Shown here: one piece after another, positions 47,105 to 58,609 of the stretch | How positions within the stretch are numbered: position 1 is the first letter of the stretch | Layout: each line of letters starts with the position of its first letter | Assembly (NCBI RefSeq): GCF_963678635.1 | Contig: NC_087069.1 | Location: 49,801,892-49,865,891 of the forward strand | Direction of reading: 5' to 3' | Source of the DNA: Symsagittifera roscoffensis | Lineage: Eukaryota; Xenacoelomorpha; Acoela; Convolutidae | Length of the DNA: 64,000 nt | Translations under genes and position numbers: made by a program | Notes under the pieces: generated by a model | The model's database searches: none | The model's input: the letters and a program-made list of their open reading frames with translations, nothing else | What the model was told of the DNA's origin: nothing

Positions 47105-48367
47105 TGAATCCTGCTTGTGAGGTCAACGAGAAGGGCACTAGGCAGAAGAACGATGGAAACGAAGACGTGGAGGAAGGAACGAATACACCGCTGGACCTGG
47201 ATCCAGACGAGGTGATCGAAGCGGACGATGAATTCTTACCCTACGCAGAGGAGGATTGGCAGGATCTCGAACAGATGGAGGTTCCCAAGAATTTGGAACC
47301 AGATCTTCCGCTTGCGGTACAGACTCGACAGAACGCCGGGACAAGACCAAGAAAAAAATATAACCCTTACGGTGACGACTTTGTAGTGGATAGGATAGAT
47401 CTGAAAAAGATAGTGGAAGAAGTTGTGGGTCTAGAAAAAATAACTGTGTCACAGGACATTGACATAGTCGATGATCACGACGATGTGTGGGTCGACGACC
47501 GGTCGAAACCCGAGGTAGAATTCGACGACGAGCAACAGCAGTCATATGAACAAGACTTGATGAATCTGCGTGTCTCAGAATGGCTGAACGAAATGACGTC
47601 GGACCCAAAGGAGACTAGTGTCACGATTCAAGAAGCAGATCGTGAAAGCGCAAAATACATGAAAACCGAACGAGATGATCCTTCCTGGGCTGCCCAGGAA
47701 GGGCGACTACTCCTTCCGGCTTCCAATCTCGATTTGCTACCCGGTATGCAATCGACGGGGACGTCGATGGACATTTTTGTCCGGGGAGTGGGGGTAGGAC
47801 TTACCCACACTGAAAACTTGATAATAAAAAAAGTAAGAATAGCAAGAGAGACAGGAGACTTAGAAGCAGAAACAGGCGAAGAACCTAAGAAACCTGACAT
47901 AGGAAGGGTAGTTGAGTCATACTTTAACCTACCAAATGAATATTCAAGTAGCATATTAGTAACAGACAGTGATTTCATACTCACGTATAGAACATGTGCG
48001 ATAGCAATCACAGCAGACATGAGTTTTAGGACAGCGTTAGCGGCAGATTTTATGAGAGAATACAAAAACGTGGAGTTCCTTCGGAAGCAAAGACCAGGAG
48101 TAAGGGGGCGTAGCAGCCTTACCTCCGGCGGCGTCACAGATACCGGGAAAATACCTATGCTTCTTGGTGACGAGGGCGACGGAGAAGCAGCACGTGGACC
48201 CAGAGAACCTAGTCTTGACCTTAACGAGGTTGAGAGACTTCCTCGTGGAAATGGACATGAAGGAGCTCTCGCTTCCAGTGTACGATCCGAACAGAGGACA
48301 ACTCCATCCTCGGGAATTGTACGCGCTTGTACACGTGATATTCTCTGATGCTACTATACAAGTATAA
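47101..48367 (+). pseudogene. Acidic ORF after integrase, function unknown
   Basis: Starts with ATG at 47101, overlapping the TGA of the previous frame (ATGA). Residues 1-160 are very acidic (DLDPDEVIEADDEFLPYAEE). The middle has EGRLLLPASNLDLLPGMQST and a globular-looking stretch through YRTCAIAITADMSFRTALAADF. Near 48150 the sensible reading moves to another frame (DFLVEMDMKELSLPVYDPN, HPRELYALVHVIFSD) that ends at 48367, whereas the original frame runs into low-quality sequence to 48348. I do not recognise it. It is not envelope-like: no signal peptide or membrane segment. Confidence 0.65.
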
Positions 48368-48790
48368 TTACATAAGAAAAATTACTTAAGTATAGGCTGA
48401 GTGACGTGCGAGAGATTTTTAGGCTAAAGACTAAGTTGTGTGATATGTGTGATATGTGTGTTATGTTATGTTATGTGTTATGTTATTAAGATATTGGGTA
48501 AGAAGGGATCTGTGAACATGAACAACTGAATGACAATCTTAGGAATAGATCCAAAGTTTGGACTGTCCAATATTAGGTCGAATTCCAAAATTTTAGAGAC
48601 CGATTGATTTTAATAAATTTTAGGACAAAAATCTTTTTATCTGACTGTTTTTGAATAAATTTTAACGAGAAGTTAAGGCAAAACTAACAAGTGTGGTATT
48701 CGTGACCTCTTTTCTAGATCCTGATTGATCATTTAATCGCTCACTTGAGTCAAACCTTGGAATCGAATCAAATCAAACTTGAAGAACAGA
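48368..48790 (+). other. Non-coding gap between coding blocks of the element
   Basis: AT-rich like the host, with a GTGATAT/GTTAT simple repeat at 48437-48488. It separates the pol block from the second coding block and is a plausible place for a splice acceptor or internal promoter serving the latter. I see no clear site. Confidence 0.5.
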
Positions 48791-50743
48791 ATGGACAATT
48801 TCAACTTGGATGAATTGATGGACCTGGCAGAGGCATAAGTGGGACCGATGGTAGATGCGATCTATCGTCGGCTGATGAAACGAGACTTCGCTCTGGAGGA
48901 CCCAGAGGTAGTCATGTTGCTGACCGCCCTGATAAACATCTTGGGGCATGACAACCGTGGGGACTTCCCCACGGAAGTCCTTTTGATGGCAGCATACGGA
49001 GAGAGGGGAGTACTAGACCGCCCGAACATGAGAGTGATGAGGTGGAGAAACAGGGCTCTCTCAGGGAGCGACTTAGCGAATGAGCCTGGATTGGGAAGTT
49101 CTACGACTTACCAACCAGGTGAAATGCCTATGCCCTCCAAGCCTAATTCTGGACTGACAAGAATGCACCAGGAGATGAACAGCGAGGTTGCCTCGTCTGG
49201 TTCACCACTGAGAGCAGCTCTGCCACGAAAGAGGGCGAAAGTAGAACAAAACGTTCAGACAAACCAAACCATGCAAGATTTGGATGGGATAAAGGACGAA
49301 CTGTAAAGGACAAAAAGGGAGCTGGACGAGATGACTAAGACCATGCTAAGTACGGAGGAAGATAGGGACATGTGGAAGAGATTGTTGGAGGACTGCAGCA
49401 AAAAGCAGAGCGAAGAGATTGAGCGCTTGAGGCGGGATTACAAAGAGCGGATGGCGTTGACAACGGCCGTGGAGAAGGTGATACCTGCAAGGAGTATTCC
49501 TGGTGGGCAGTCCCCGATGGGGCTCTTGACGCCTCGAGAAATGAGCCAGACAACGGAGACACGACTCCCGACAGCAACAGGTCGAGTGACAATCCCGGAC
49601 CCTAGTGGCACCTTGGGTGACCCAGTCGTGGAACAAACGGTGAAGAGGCTGATAGAGACGGCTGGACGACTAGTCGCCAACAAAAATGCACAAGGTTCCG
49701 GGGTGAATGCACCCTATGGAACGATCGACGACACGGGCAGAGTACGACTCTCCCAAACCGTGATCAGGCAGGGAGTTAGCGACACGACGCCACCAATGTG
49801 GAGCTCTAAGGCCCCAGAGAGAAAAATACGGAAGATGCCAGCGAAGAAAGTGTCGCGAGTAAAAGATGTACAAAAGAATAATCATTTGATATATAACTTC
49901 ACAGGAGTCCCGGAGACAGATCCGAGAGCTTGCTTCAATCGAGCGACTTGGAACCCGGCAGTAAACCTGCACCAACCGCCACTGGGGACATCACATCTGA
50001 TACTGGGAGACAGCTTAGTCAGAGTACTCTCGAATTAGAGGACCTCTTGGGTCACCACGACGATGGCCTTCGGAGGCGCGACGATAGCCCAGTTATATCG
50101 GTTGGTGGAACTAATGAATCCAGGGAGGATCCCCAATGTGATGATCGTGGTTGGAATGAATAACATCTCGAGAGGTTCGGATTAGCAGGGAGCACTATGG
50201 GAATCAATGATGGTGTGCTTGTTTACTACTCTCTGGCAGAAATTCAACTGCGCGGTACTGACTGTTTGCACTGTGCCAATGAATACAAGGAGCTTGACAG
50301 CAACAGGGAGAAGGCACAACGAAAGAGTGGTCAGGTGGAATAATATCTTGAGGAATCTCGCAAGTCGGAATGCCGGAAGAATGCTCCTCATGGACATGGA
50401 GCATGAAATGAGAGCTATGGATCAGGCCAGGCTGACCACGGACGGCATCCACTTCAATAGTATAGAAGGACAGGCTTGGTTGAATCGAGTCTTCCAAGAG
50501 CGGTTGGATGAGTTGGAAGTAGAACTCTTTGACACAGGAGTGCTAAAGGAGGAAAGAGCAACGAATGAAACGGTAATTACCACCTTTGTGCCTCCTAGCA
50601 TGGAAACACGCTTGGGGACGGTCCCGCCCGTCACGAACTATAGACAGCAGAGCTCCAGCGAACCAGGTCAAAGAACAGAAGTTCAAGATTGATTGGGAGA
50701 AGCGCCGCTGAGTAGGACCATTCATCCTAGGAGAAGACTATGA
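48791..50743 (+). pseudogene. SGNH/GDSL hydrolase-like protein of second coding block
   Basis: One frame from the ATG at 48791, interrupted by stops at 48836, 49304, 50036, 50183, 50690 and 50741. The N-terminal half is a helical and coiled region (RDMWKRLLEDCSKKQSEEIE) followed by polar linkers. The C-terminal half has the SGNH blocks in order and spacing: LILGDSLVRV (block I, GDSL at 50006-50017, Ser nucleophile), FGGATIAQLYRLVE (block II Gly), VIVVGMNNISRG (block III, GMNN at 50153-50164, Asn), TTDGIHFNS (block V, DGIH at 50441-50452, Asp and His). In the family these residues form an esterase/acetylhydrolase active site. No signal peptide seen. The assignment rests on motifs only. Confidence 0.75.
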
Positions 50744-51952
50744 CCTGTCAACCCGATGGAAGGGACAACTAGCACGTCTAGATCAGACACGAGATCGGAG
50801 ACGACAAGTACCAGTCGAGAGATGAGACGCCCGGAGAGAGTCGCGTTGATGTGGTCAAGGCCCATACCGTCTCCCTGGCATGTGTTCAAGGACGAACTAA
50901 TGAAGCTGGATCTCCAGAGGGTGAGCTTCATCGAGGATGCCAGGAAGATGCTGAATGGAGCGAGGCTATCCGTCAGTAGACTGTACTCTACAACAGGCGT
51001 AAACTGATTCATAGCCGCTGGTTCAGCTGTTCAAGTTCAGCTCCACGACGGCCTTGAGATTTGCTGACCTAGAGGGACTGCCCTCTAATAACACAATGGG
51101 ACCAATGAACGCGAGACCATTACAGGACGTGAGCTTGAATCATGATGAGGGGAATCGAGAAGAGAGACCGGGAAGATTTCTGACAACGAGGGCGCCGATT
51201 GGACATCATTTGAAGATGTTCAGGCAGGTGGCGACACCCCCGAGTCATGTGAAAGAAAGAACATACCCGAAACAAGTGAGTCAAGATGGTGACGTCCAAA
51301 GATACGGCCGATTGAAACCGATAAAGAAAGATGAGACCATCTTTGCTGCGTACGACAAAGCAGAAATTAGGAAGGCCAAGATTATGATAGTAGCCAGTTC
51401 CGAGTTCATGTACACTTCCAAGTCTCTGTTTTGGCCTTATGTCATAATGTTGGCAGCATCGATCTGGACCTACTGCAAGCCGTATCTCTGGCTATAGGGG
51501 TAAAACGACAGACGGACATGAACCCAGTCACGATCGTGTTTGCTGGTATCAACGACCATTTACACAGTAGAGGTTTCCTGAGCAGACTCAGAGATCCTAC
51601 AACGGCAGAAAATGTTGTATGGCCAGCAATAAAGGATATCCATGAGTCAATGGGTGAACTGGTGGATGCGACGAAGGAGGGGTCGTTCACCAAGGTGACA
51701 CCGAGAGTAGTGTTTGCGCTGTCTCCGGGGTATGCATGTCTCCCGGATGGATTGAAGCTCGTGTATGCGATCGTGACCTTGCTTTCGGAAGTGAAATATG
51801 ATGTGATCATATCGGCCCCAAATCGCATGATAGAGATGGAGAACCTGAGACCACCTACCTGCGGTAGGTGGTCTACCTACGGTGTGGTCAGATATCTCGA
51901 ACGCGATGAGATGATTCAAGGACCATGCGCTGCACATGTTAGTGTTGGATGA
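50744..51952 (+). pseudogene. Second, degenerate SGNH-like segment
   Basis: First comes a linker with PSPWHVFKDELMKLDLQRV (to 51007). Then, in a new frame, comes a segment running to KIMIVASSEFMYTSKSLF near 51390-51440. After another frame change follow SIDLDLLQAVSLAIGV and PVTIVFAGINDHLHSRG, whose GIND fits block III (GxND), then VVFALSPGYACLPDG and YDVIISAPNRM. The strand-helix order looks like an SGNH fold. The GDSL Ser motif is not present in recognisable form (ASSEF lies where it would be), and a block V His is only weakly suggested just after the next frame change. It is probably a diverged, possibly non-catalytic duplicate of the first domain. Confidence 0.5.
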
Positions 51953-54218
51953 GGTGCTGGGGTTGGAACTGTCCAATTTCAGTCGACAGCTCAAACTTAA
52001 ACCGGCAATAGACGATGACCATCGAGTGGTCATAGCGATGTCGAACGACTTATGGTTCCGAGCAATGGAAGTGACAGGTGAAAAAGCGAGAAGGAAAAAT
52101 TCCAAGAAGACTAGAGCTCAATTGGAGACGATGGTTTTGAGGACCAATACGGAGGCCAACCAGTGGCTACATCTGAGTCCTCGAGTAGCGGCATTGGGTG
52201 CAGATGCTTTTGAGCAAAGCCCTATAATGATTAAGAAGATCCATGCCTACTTGTTGAAGGAGGTGAACCTAGCGGAAAATGCTGAAGAAAAGACAGCTGA
52301 GTTTGTGAACAGAATGTGCCAGATTACCCTGGAAACTTTCTGGACTGAGGAGGTGAAGGGGGAAGAAGGCTTTCAATGGACTGACAGCATGCTGGAGTGG
52401 CTGGGAGCCGGATGAACCGCGTCCTTCTTGGCAAAACTCTACCCAAAATTCTCTCGATACTTGATAAAAGAATTCCTCCAAGCAGTAGTGGAAGTATCAA
52501 TAGTTGAACTACTAGCTTTGTTTGTGACGTTTGGAGCAGAGAGCTTCGTGAAGGGACCGGTGATGCTACTCACCGGGGGAATCCAGAACTTGCGGGTAGA
52601 TGGGCTTCTAACATTGATTGCGATTACCCATGGAAAATTGGGAGGACTAATGAAACTGATATGCTACCCGGAACAGATGATAGGGGAAGTGAAGAAATTT
52701 GATGTGAAGAAAGCCACGGTTTCGTGGAATAAGATAGGAGATCTGAGACAAACTCTTATCCAGTATCGCTTGCAGCAAAATCGCTTTGGAACGGGTGAGG
52801 ACCAGACGATTGAGAGGGAGGAAGACGTGAGACGACATGTTGGGTGCATGCCCCTACTAAATGATCTAAGCTTGGCTATGAGGACCGATCCCTTAGCGAT
52901 GATCAGAGGAGCCACGGAGTTTGTGACAGTGATCTATGGACCAGCAGTCACATTTTTGTCCCCTGATGTTAAGGTGGAGGCGTATAGGAGGGCGGTGCTG
53001 CACCTGAACCTCATATCAGCAGTGGACGGTAGTGCGCTGAACTGGTGTGAGCAGCACGTGTTGCGGGAGCTCATGAGCGAAGATCTGCTATTTGCGAAAA
53101 TATCAGAGCCAGAAATGACAGTCATCAATTTTGAAGATCATTTCCGTGATTGCATGGGAGAAGTAGAGAGAGGGCACATCGAGGTGTTTCCGAAGCTCTG
53201 GAATCTGAGACCCTATGATAAGACGAATGGTGAAATTACCAGTGTTCCTCGTCTCACTGCAGCATATCACAAGGTGAGAGAAGAGACGAAAGACTGGGGT
53301 GATTACGAGAAGCTGCCGGAAGAAGTCCCTGAATTCCCTCTGATAAGAAGGATGTTGCTCGGAGCAGTCTCCGTGGTACAAACTCCTAGGTTGAGAGCAT
53401 TTGAAACCAATGAAAGGAGAGTAGGGAAATTCGTGGTAACGATGGACCCATACTTTGTTGGGAGGAATTCTGCCGTGTTACAGTACACACGATTTGCCTA
53501 CACGGATCAAGCGACGAGAAGTCTAATAAGCAACGCCGCGACTCCCAAGCCTGGAGGACTTGACAAGGAATGGGCGGGATTAGGCTTAGCGCCTATGAAG
53601 ATGAGAGGCAGGACCGAACTGTCTGAGTCCTCCTTGATCCTGACTAGTGTGAAACCGGAGTTGAAAGTAGGGGGAACGCTGCAGACGAGAACCTTCCTTG
53701 CACCCTTCGGCTGTGAGGAACTCAAAGTGGTCCATGGAGAAGAGGAAGATTTATCGGCCGGCACACTGATCATACCGAAATTTCCGGAGGGAACCGACAC
53801 TGAGAAGCAAGGACCCTCAAGCTCGAAGAAGGATACGTCAGAAGGAGATGATGGGCAGGGAGGAAGCCATCAAGCGGAAGAACCCATGCAACAAGATGCA
53901 AATCAAGCTGGTGGGGAAGACCACAGGGCATCGACAGGAGGAATATCCAGCCTGGATTTCAATTTCCTCAGTGATCTTGAGAATAACGCGGATACGTTGG
54001 AGGCGACTGAGCCAGTAGATGAAGGCACTTCGACACTGGAACCTCCGTCAGCCTTTACAGAAATGAAACGGAATTTGCCAGAGAGCAGCTCTCCTAGCAA
54101 TGCGAGAAATAACCAACAAAGAATCCTCATGGAATCACCTAGGAGAAGAAGAATAGAAGGCTCTGCCAGAGTACCTTTCTTGGGAACAATGCCCGAAGAA
54201 GAGTGGGAAGTACCATGA
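51936..54218 (+). pseudogene. Large unrecognised protein of second coding block
   Basis: Single frame with one TGA at 52413-52415, about 760 codons. The sensible reading enters from the previous frame near 51900. Residues 1-430 look globular and mostly helical (HRVVIAMSNDLWFRAMEV; DPLAMIRGATEFVTVIYGPA; NWCEQHVLRELMSEDLL), with conserved-looking Trp and Pro. A strand-rich part follows (GGTLQTRTFLAPFGCEEL), then a 120-residue acidic/Ser-rich tail ending in SPRRRRIEGSARVPF. There is no signal peptide and no convincing membrane helix, although 52470-52590 is hydrophobic. I do not recognise the family. Its position after the hydrolase suggests a structural or accessory protein of the element. Confidence 0.6.
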
Positions 54219-55370
54219 AAGTAGGACGGGATGTAGATTGGACAGAGTGGCGTTCATGGAAGAAGTCTGGACAGTAGTTCAGAGCTATGGGACCCAGTCC
54301 ATTTTGAAAACAGGTCTCAACCGACCATTGATGCGGGAAGTCCTTGACAAACTTGATGAGTGTGAAGGGAGATTGAGTGAGTTGATGATTGACTCAGCCA
54401 CTGATGAAAGTGAGGCAAACTCTCCCATCAATATGACACCCCAGGATGATAAAGGAGAGGTGGTATATCTATCAAGAACCAGGAGAGGAACGATGCGATC
54501 GAAATTAGCGATTGATAAGATCAACGAGATGAAGATGAAGATAGGCAGCAAAATGATGCCGAGGAGAAAAGGAAAGACGAAGGTGGATTCAGAGATATCA
54601 ATGAAAGCTGTCAATTCAGCGAAACGAAAACGAGTCGAAGAGGCCAGGGGTTTGGGACAAGGTGATTATCAATTGCCTGGCACGGACAGAAAGTTAACCG
54701 ATGTAGCGATGGTGCCACCCATTCTTATGGCAGGGATAAAGTCAACAGGTTACATATCCAATAGGAGTGACCGCGCTCTGACTGGAGCAAACTTAGAAAC
54801 GGAAATACTTAGCCAATATGGAGAAAGCATCTCCCATGAACCACAGAAAGGGAAGTGTCGCAGGACAACTAGTACCAGTGGAGTATAAACGACTGACAGT
54901 GTCGGAGACTGTGTCAATAGATGAACCCGCAGGTGGATACATGGAGATGTTAGAATACCGAAACTCGGCTAGAGGGTATGTGATGGCTCTGGAAGACAAG
55001 GGTGCCATGGAGGGTTATCTGGAGACGATGTTGCGAGGCACCACCGTCAAGCAGAAGGCATACGGGACTCTAGCGTTGTTTGAGATGCAGGCGGAAACAA
55101 TCGAGCAATTAGTGAGCCTTCCATAGAAAGCAGTGGTGTTGAAATACTTTGAAGAGGAAATGAGAACTACGCCGAGAATACACGCTCTCATGGCAGTACC
55201 TTACGTGAGAAACGAATTACAATTGAGGTTCGCCGGGTGCATGATTGGATTAACTCGCGGGGAATATGACTCAGAAGAAAGGAAAAGGTCAAAATAAAAA
55301 ATCCTGATGACGAACCTGAGGGATCTGATAATCCAGGAAGGAATGGCAGTAGCGTGCGCGAAGCGGAGAG
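54219..55370 (+). pseudogene. Basic helical protein region, unrecognised
   Basis: Frame 54238-54888 starts VAFMEEVWTVVQSYGTQ and contains a Lys/Arg-rich block (KMKIGSKMMPRRKGKTKV, KRKRVEEARG) that could be a nuclear localisation or nucleic-acid-binding region. Near 54830 the sensible reading moves to a second frame (EYKRLTVSETVSIDEPAG; LFEMQAETIEQLV). That frame has TAG at 55124-55126 and TAA near 55296, and continues to about 55460 before another frame change. No family recognised. Confidence 0.5.
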
Positions 55371-57308
55371 ATGCTCTCTGTTTCATTCGATTCCTTCCTG
55401 ATAGATCAGATTTCAGTATCAGCATTGAACACCTATGTCAAGATGTTGAGGGAGGGCGATGAACGAGCAAAAGCCTTACTCTTGCTAGCACTGCTGGAGA
55501 TGCATCAAAGCAAGCCGATGAGGGTGAATATGAAAGAACCTGAGGAGTTAGAGCCCATGAGGAAGATAGACGAAATCAGGAGATTTTCAAACAAGGAGCT
55601 GAGACTCACTAAAGAATCTATGGGGGCACTGCCGAAATCCAGTGAGTACTGTGGACCGATCAAGAAGAAGTCGTACAGCTACGTGTCCGGAATTATAGGA
55701 ATAGCGTACAACCCTTTCCTGAGTGAAGACATACGCGATTGCTTCTTTTATTACGAGCAGGCAGTGTTGCTAAGATTCTGGAAGTCGAGAATTGTAACGA
55801 TCAAGAGCGCTAAAAATCCGCAGACCAAGTTTGGACTGGTCTTGGAAGAAGAGGTGACTGCACCTTCCGTACCAAAATCCGACAAAAGAGTGGAGTTTGG
55901 GTAGGGATTCTCAGATAAACTACTGAGAACGAGCGTGATGGTAGTGTGGGAACTGATGAGACCATCATGGTGTCCTAGTCCCAATGCTGAATCGATATTA
56001 CGAGCGACAAAAGATGTGCAGAGGAAGCTGAATGCAGACTGTAACCTGCGTGACCTTAACATCATATATAAAATGATGATAACAGCCTCTAGGAGCAACG
56101 GGGAAGACAAGGTGGAGTTGCCTGGCTGGGGACCAGAAGACTGGGTCAAATTTGGTAGCTCTCTGGCGGAAGTCTGTGGATTGGAAGGTCACGTTTGTGG
56201 AGGTCTGGATTGCGTGAAAACCCTAGAAAGACAACACAAGCAATTGACGATATTGTTTGGGAATGTCGTGATGAAAGCAAGGACGGAAACGGAACTGATC
56301 GCAGATTGCCATGGAGGAACCGAGGTGAATCTAGTGACTGCACTAGGATTCTACAGCATGTTTGGTTCTTTAGAGTCACTATTGAATCTAGAACAGAGAT
56401 ATGAGATGGTCACAGCCATCAGTGTAGAAGTGTTCCCAGGAGTTTTGCAAACTGAGCAGAAGCACATAGGAAAATGGAGGGAAGCGATCGAGGCGGAAAT
56501 GAACATCAGACACATTGAGACTTATTGTAAACTATCAGGAGCACGATATTTGGTGGGATCGACAATGGCTCCAATGTGCAAGAGCAGATACCCGGTGCAT
56601 TTCGTAGCTGTGGATGTAAAGAGTACGAGAACGATTGTCGATCAAGCCTTCTCAGTGCCAAAGTGTGTGAGACTAACGAGAATGTCCGAAAAATCTTTTG
56701 AGTTGCTGACTAAGATGTTCTCAGCAGTTCCCGAGAGAACAAAGGAGGAGTTAGAATCGTTACTGGGAAGGAAGTTCATGGGATACGTGAGTGGGAACTT
56801 TAGTGACTTTGAAAGACAGAAACAGAGAGGATCAACCGTTACAAATTACAAAACAGTAGACGAGAATGATGAAGTCCATCGAGTGATGATGGAAGTGGAA
56901 CCCTTACTGGAAGTTTCAGGAAACCGTAATTGGAGGAGCATCACGATGACACATGACGAGTTTCCCTGCCACTGCTTGCTGCAGACCTGGTGGTATCCCG
57001 AGCGTAGTAATCTGGTGTTGATCTGGGACTCTGGAGAGCTGCTCTCCTTGGGTTTACCAGACTCATCACGGCCAATAACGATAGTGATAGTGGGAGTTAT
57101 GATGGCGGTACAATGGCTGGAGGCTCATGTGAGAGAAAACAATAGACAGGAGGCACCAACGAGAGAACAGTTGCAGAAATTGTATTGTTTAAAAAATTTA
57201 GATCTTTTTGAGACAACGTGCAAGATTCTAAACATTCCGATGGAAGTGAAAAAGATATGGGCAAGAAGGCGATTGATGCCATGGTTTAGAGCTAACAAGA
57301 CTGCATGA
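55371..57308 (+). pseudogene. Unrecognised C-terminal protein of second coding block
   Basis: One frame with a single TAG (55902-55904), about 640 codons. It looks globular and helical, with Trp and Cys spaced through it (CGGLDCVKTLERQHKQ; RYLVGSTMAPMCKSRYPV; FPCHCLLQTWWYPERSN; IVIVGVMMAVQWLEAHV) and a basic end (KKIWARRRLMPWFRANK). No motif of a known enzyme and no membrane protein pattern. It may be the continuation of one long polyprotein broken by frameshifts upstream. Confidence 0.55.
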
Positions 57309-57625
57309 TTGTACGAAATGCCAAAAACCATATGTCGAAGCACGGCAGAGTATACAGTGGATATCAACTGGACATTGGAGCAGGAGCTTTCAAGCGAGCT
57401 TTCGTGACTCATCGGAATGCAGTGACCACCGCTGTAAAAAGAATTTCCAGGACAATTGAACGTAGTGGAAAGGAGAAGGAAGAGATGTTGAAGGAAAATT
57501 TGGAGAGAAACGTGACGTTGTGCCTCCACAACAAATTCTGCAGGAGCAGAGAATCTAACGTGGATCCCCTACCTTGTTGCAAACAGAGGGTAGAAGAGCA
57601 GAAATGTTGGAGAATAGCAATGTAG
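57305..57625 (+). CDS. Small basic Cys-containing ORF before the 3' LTR
   Basis: 106 codons from the ATG at 57305, overlapping the TGA of the preceding ORF (ATGA), which suggests coupled translation or a frameshift. Basic, with THRNAVTTAVKRISRTIERS and a C-terminal cluster of five Cys in about 45 residues (CLHNKFC, PCCKQ, KCWRI) that could bind zinc. It is intact in this copy, unlike its neighbours. Family unknown. Confidence 0.45.
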   Translation: MIVRNAKNHMSKHGRVYSGYQLDIGAGAFKRAFVTHRNAVTTAVKRISRTIERSGKEKEEMLKENLERNVTLCLHNKFCRSRESNVDPLPCCKQRVEEQKCWRIAM

Positions 57626-57765
57626 TATGATGCCATTTATATTCTGCAGTGAGTCGATATGACGCGGATAAAGTATTTTCGTGCTTTTTGTATATTCTGT
57701 TCGATGACATTGTACCAGTTTTTCGAACATTGCGAGATTCGATGGGGACATTGACCGGACTGTCC

Positions 57766-57775
57766 GGGGAGTATG
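57766..57775 (+). promoter_or_regulatory. Polypurine tract candidate
   Basis: CCGGGGAGTA lies immediately before TGTGACAT, the LTR start. A GGGGAG purine run next to the 3' LTR is where plus-strand priming would be expected. It is short, and part of TGTCCGGGGAG, which is also used inside the pol linker. Confidence 0.4.
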
Positions 57776-58609
57776 TGACATGCGACCAGAATTAGCAGTT
57801 TTGAAGGATTAGCAGTGTTATTGGAACGATTAGCCAAACTGTGAGGGCTAGATTATTCTGGTGTTTCAAAGTTTAAAATTTTCGAAGTATGGCGTCATAT
57901 TTCTGAGAAACGTCAGAAACGGTCATTTTGGCAGAAAAGAGGAAATAAAACACAACAACAACAGTAGTTGCGACGATAACAACAGAAAAACTTAGAATCG
58001 GAATTAGAGACGAGCACAACTAGCAGAGACCGTTGCTAGTTGCAACTATTTTGTCGCTAAAATAGTTGCAAGGCCGTTGCGAACAACGGTGAAGGGTAGA
58101 AGACAGCCTTCGGAAGGAAAATAGAGGGCTTATTTCCCCGGATTCAAGAATCCGGAGGGTCTCGGGACTGAAACTCTTAGCCTTTTATATAAAATTTCAG
58201 CTTCCCTATTATGTCACGAATTGAATTTAATTAATATCTGAATTCATTTTGCTAGGATGAGAAGCTAGGAGTTGGGGATAAGGGTTGATCCATCTTTGAT
58301 GGAGATGATGATTTTTATCTACTGAACAAAAACAATAATAATTCAATAAATAGTAGTAGCCCTATTTTTAGGAGTGACTTCTTGGTCTGGAGATACATGA
58401 GCTCACTGATTTTGCAGGTAATTAAGTTAATTTGTGCGTTCTGGTCGAAGCCGGAGAACAGTAACGTTTTTGTCGACCCGATGTTAGAAAGACCACCAAA
58501 AGAACTGGCTTTGGTCGAGACGGTGAAAAACATGTAAAGCTCTGTTTAGACGTTAGCCAGTCGTTTTAGAACCTAGCTTTATTTTTCGTCGATATGTATC
58601 TTCCGGGCA

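Noticed and set aside
42364-55904. Stop codon reassignment or programmed readthrough in the retroelement
   Set aside because: TAA, TAG and TGA all occur in frame alongside many frameshifts and lost catalytic residues. Decay explains all of these together.
47101-57625. Envelope glycoprotein gene
   Set aside because: No signal peptide, furin-like site or membrane anchor is visible in the ORFs between integrase and the 3' LTR.
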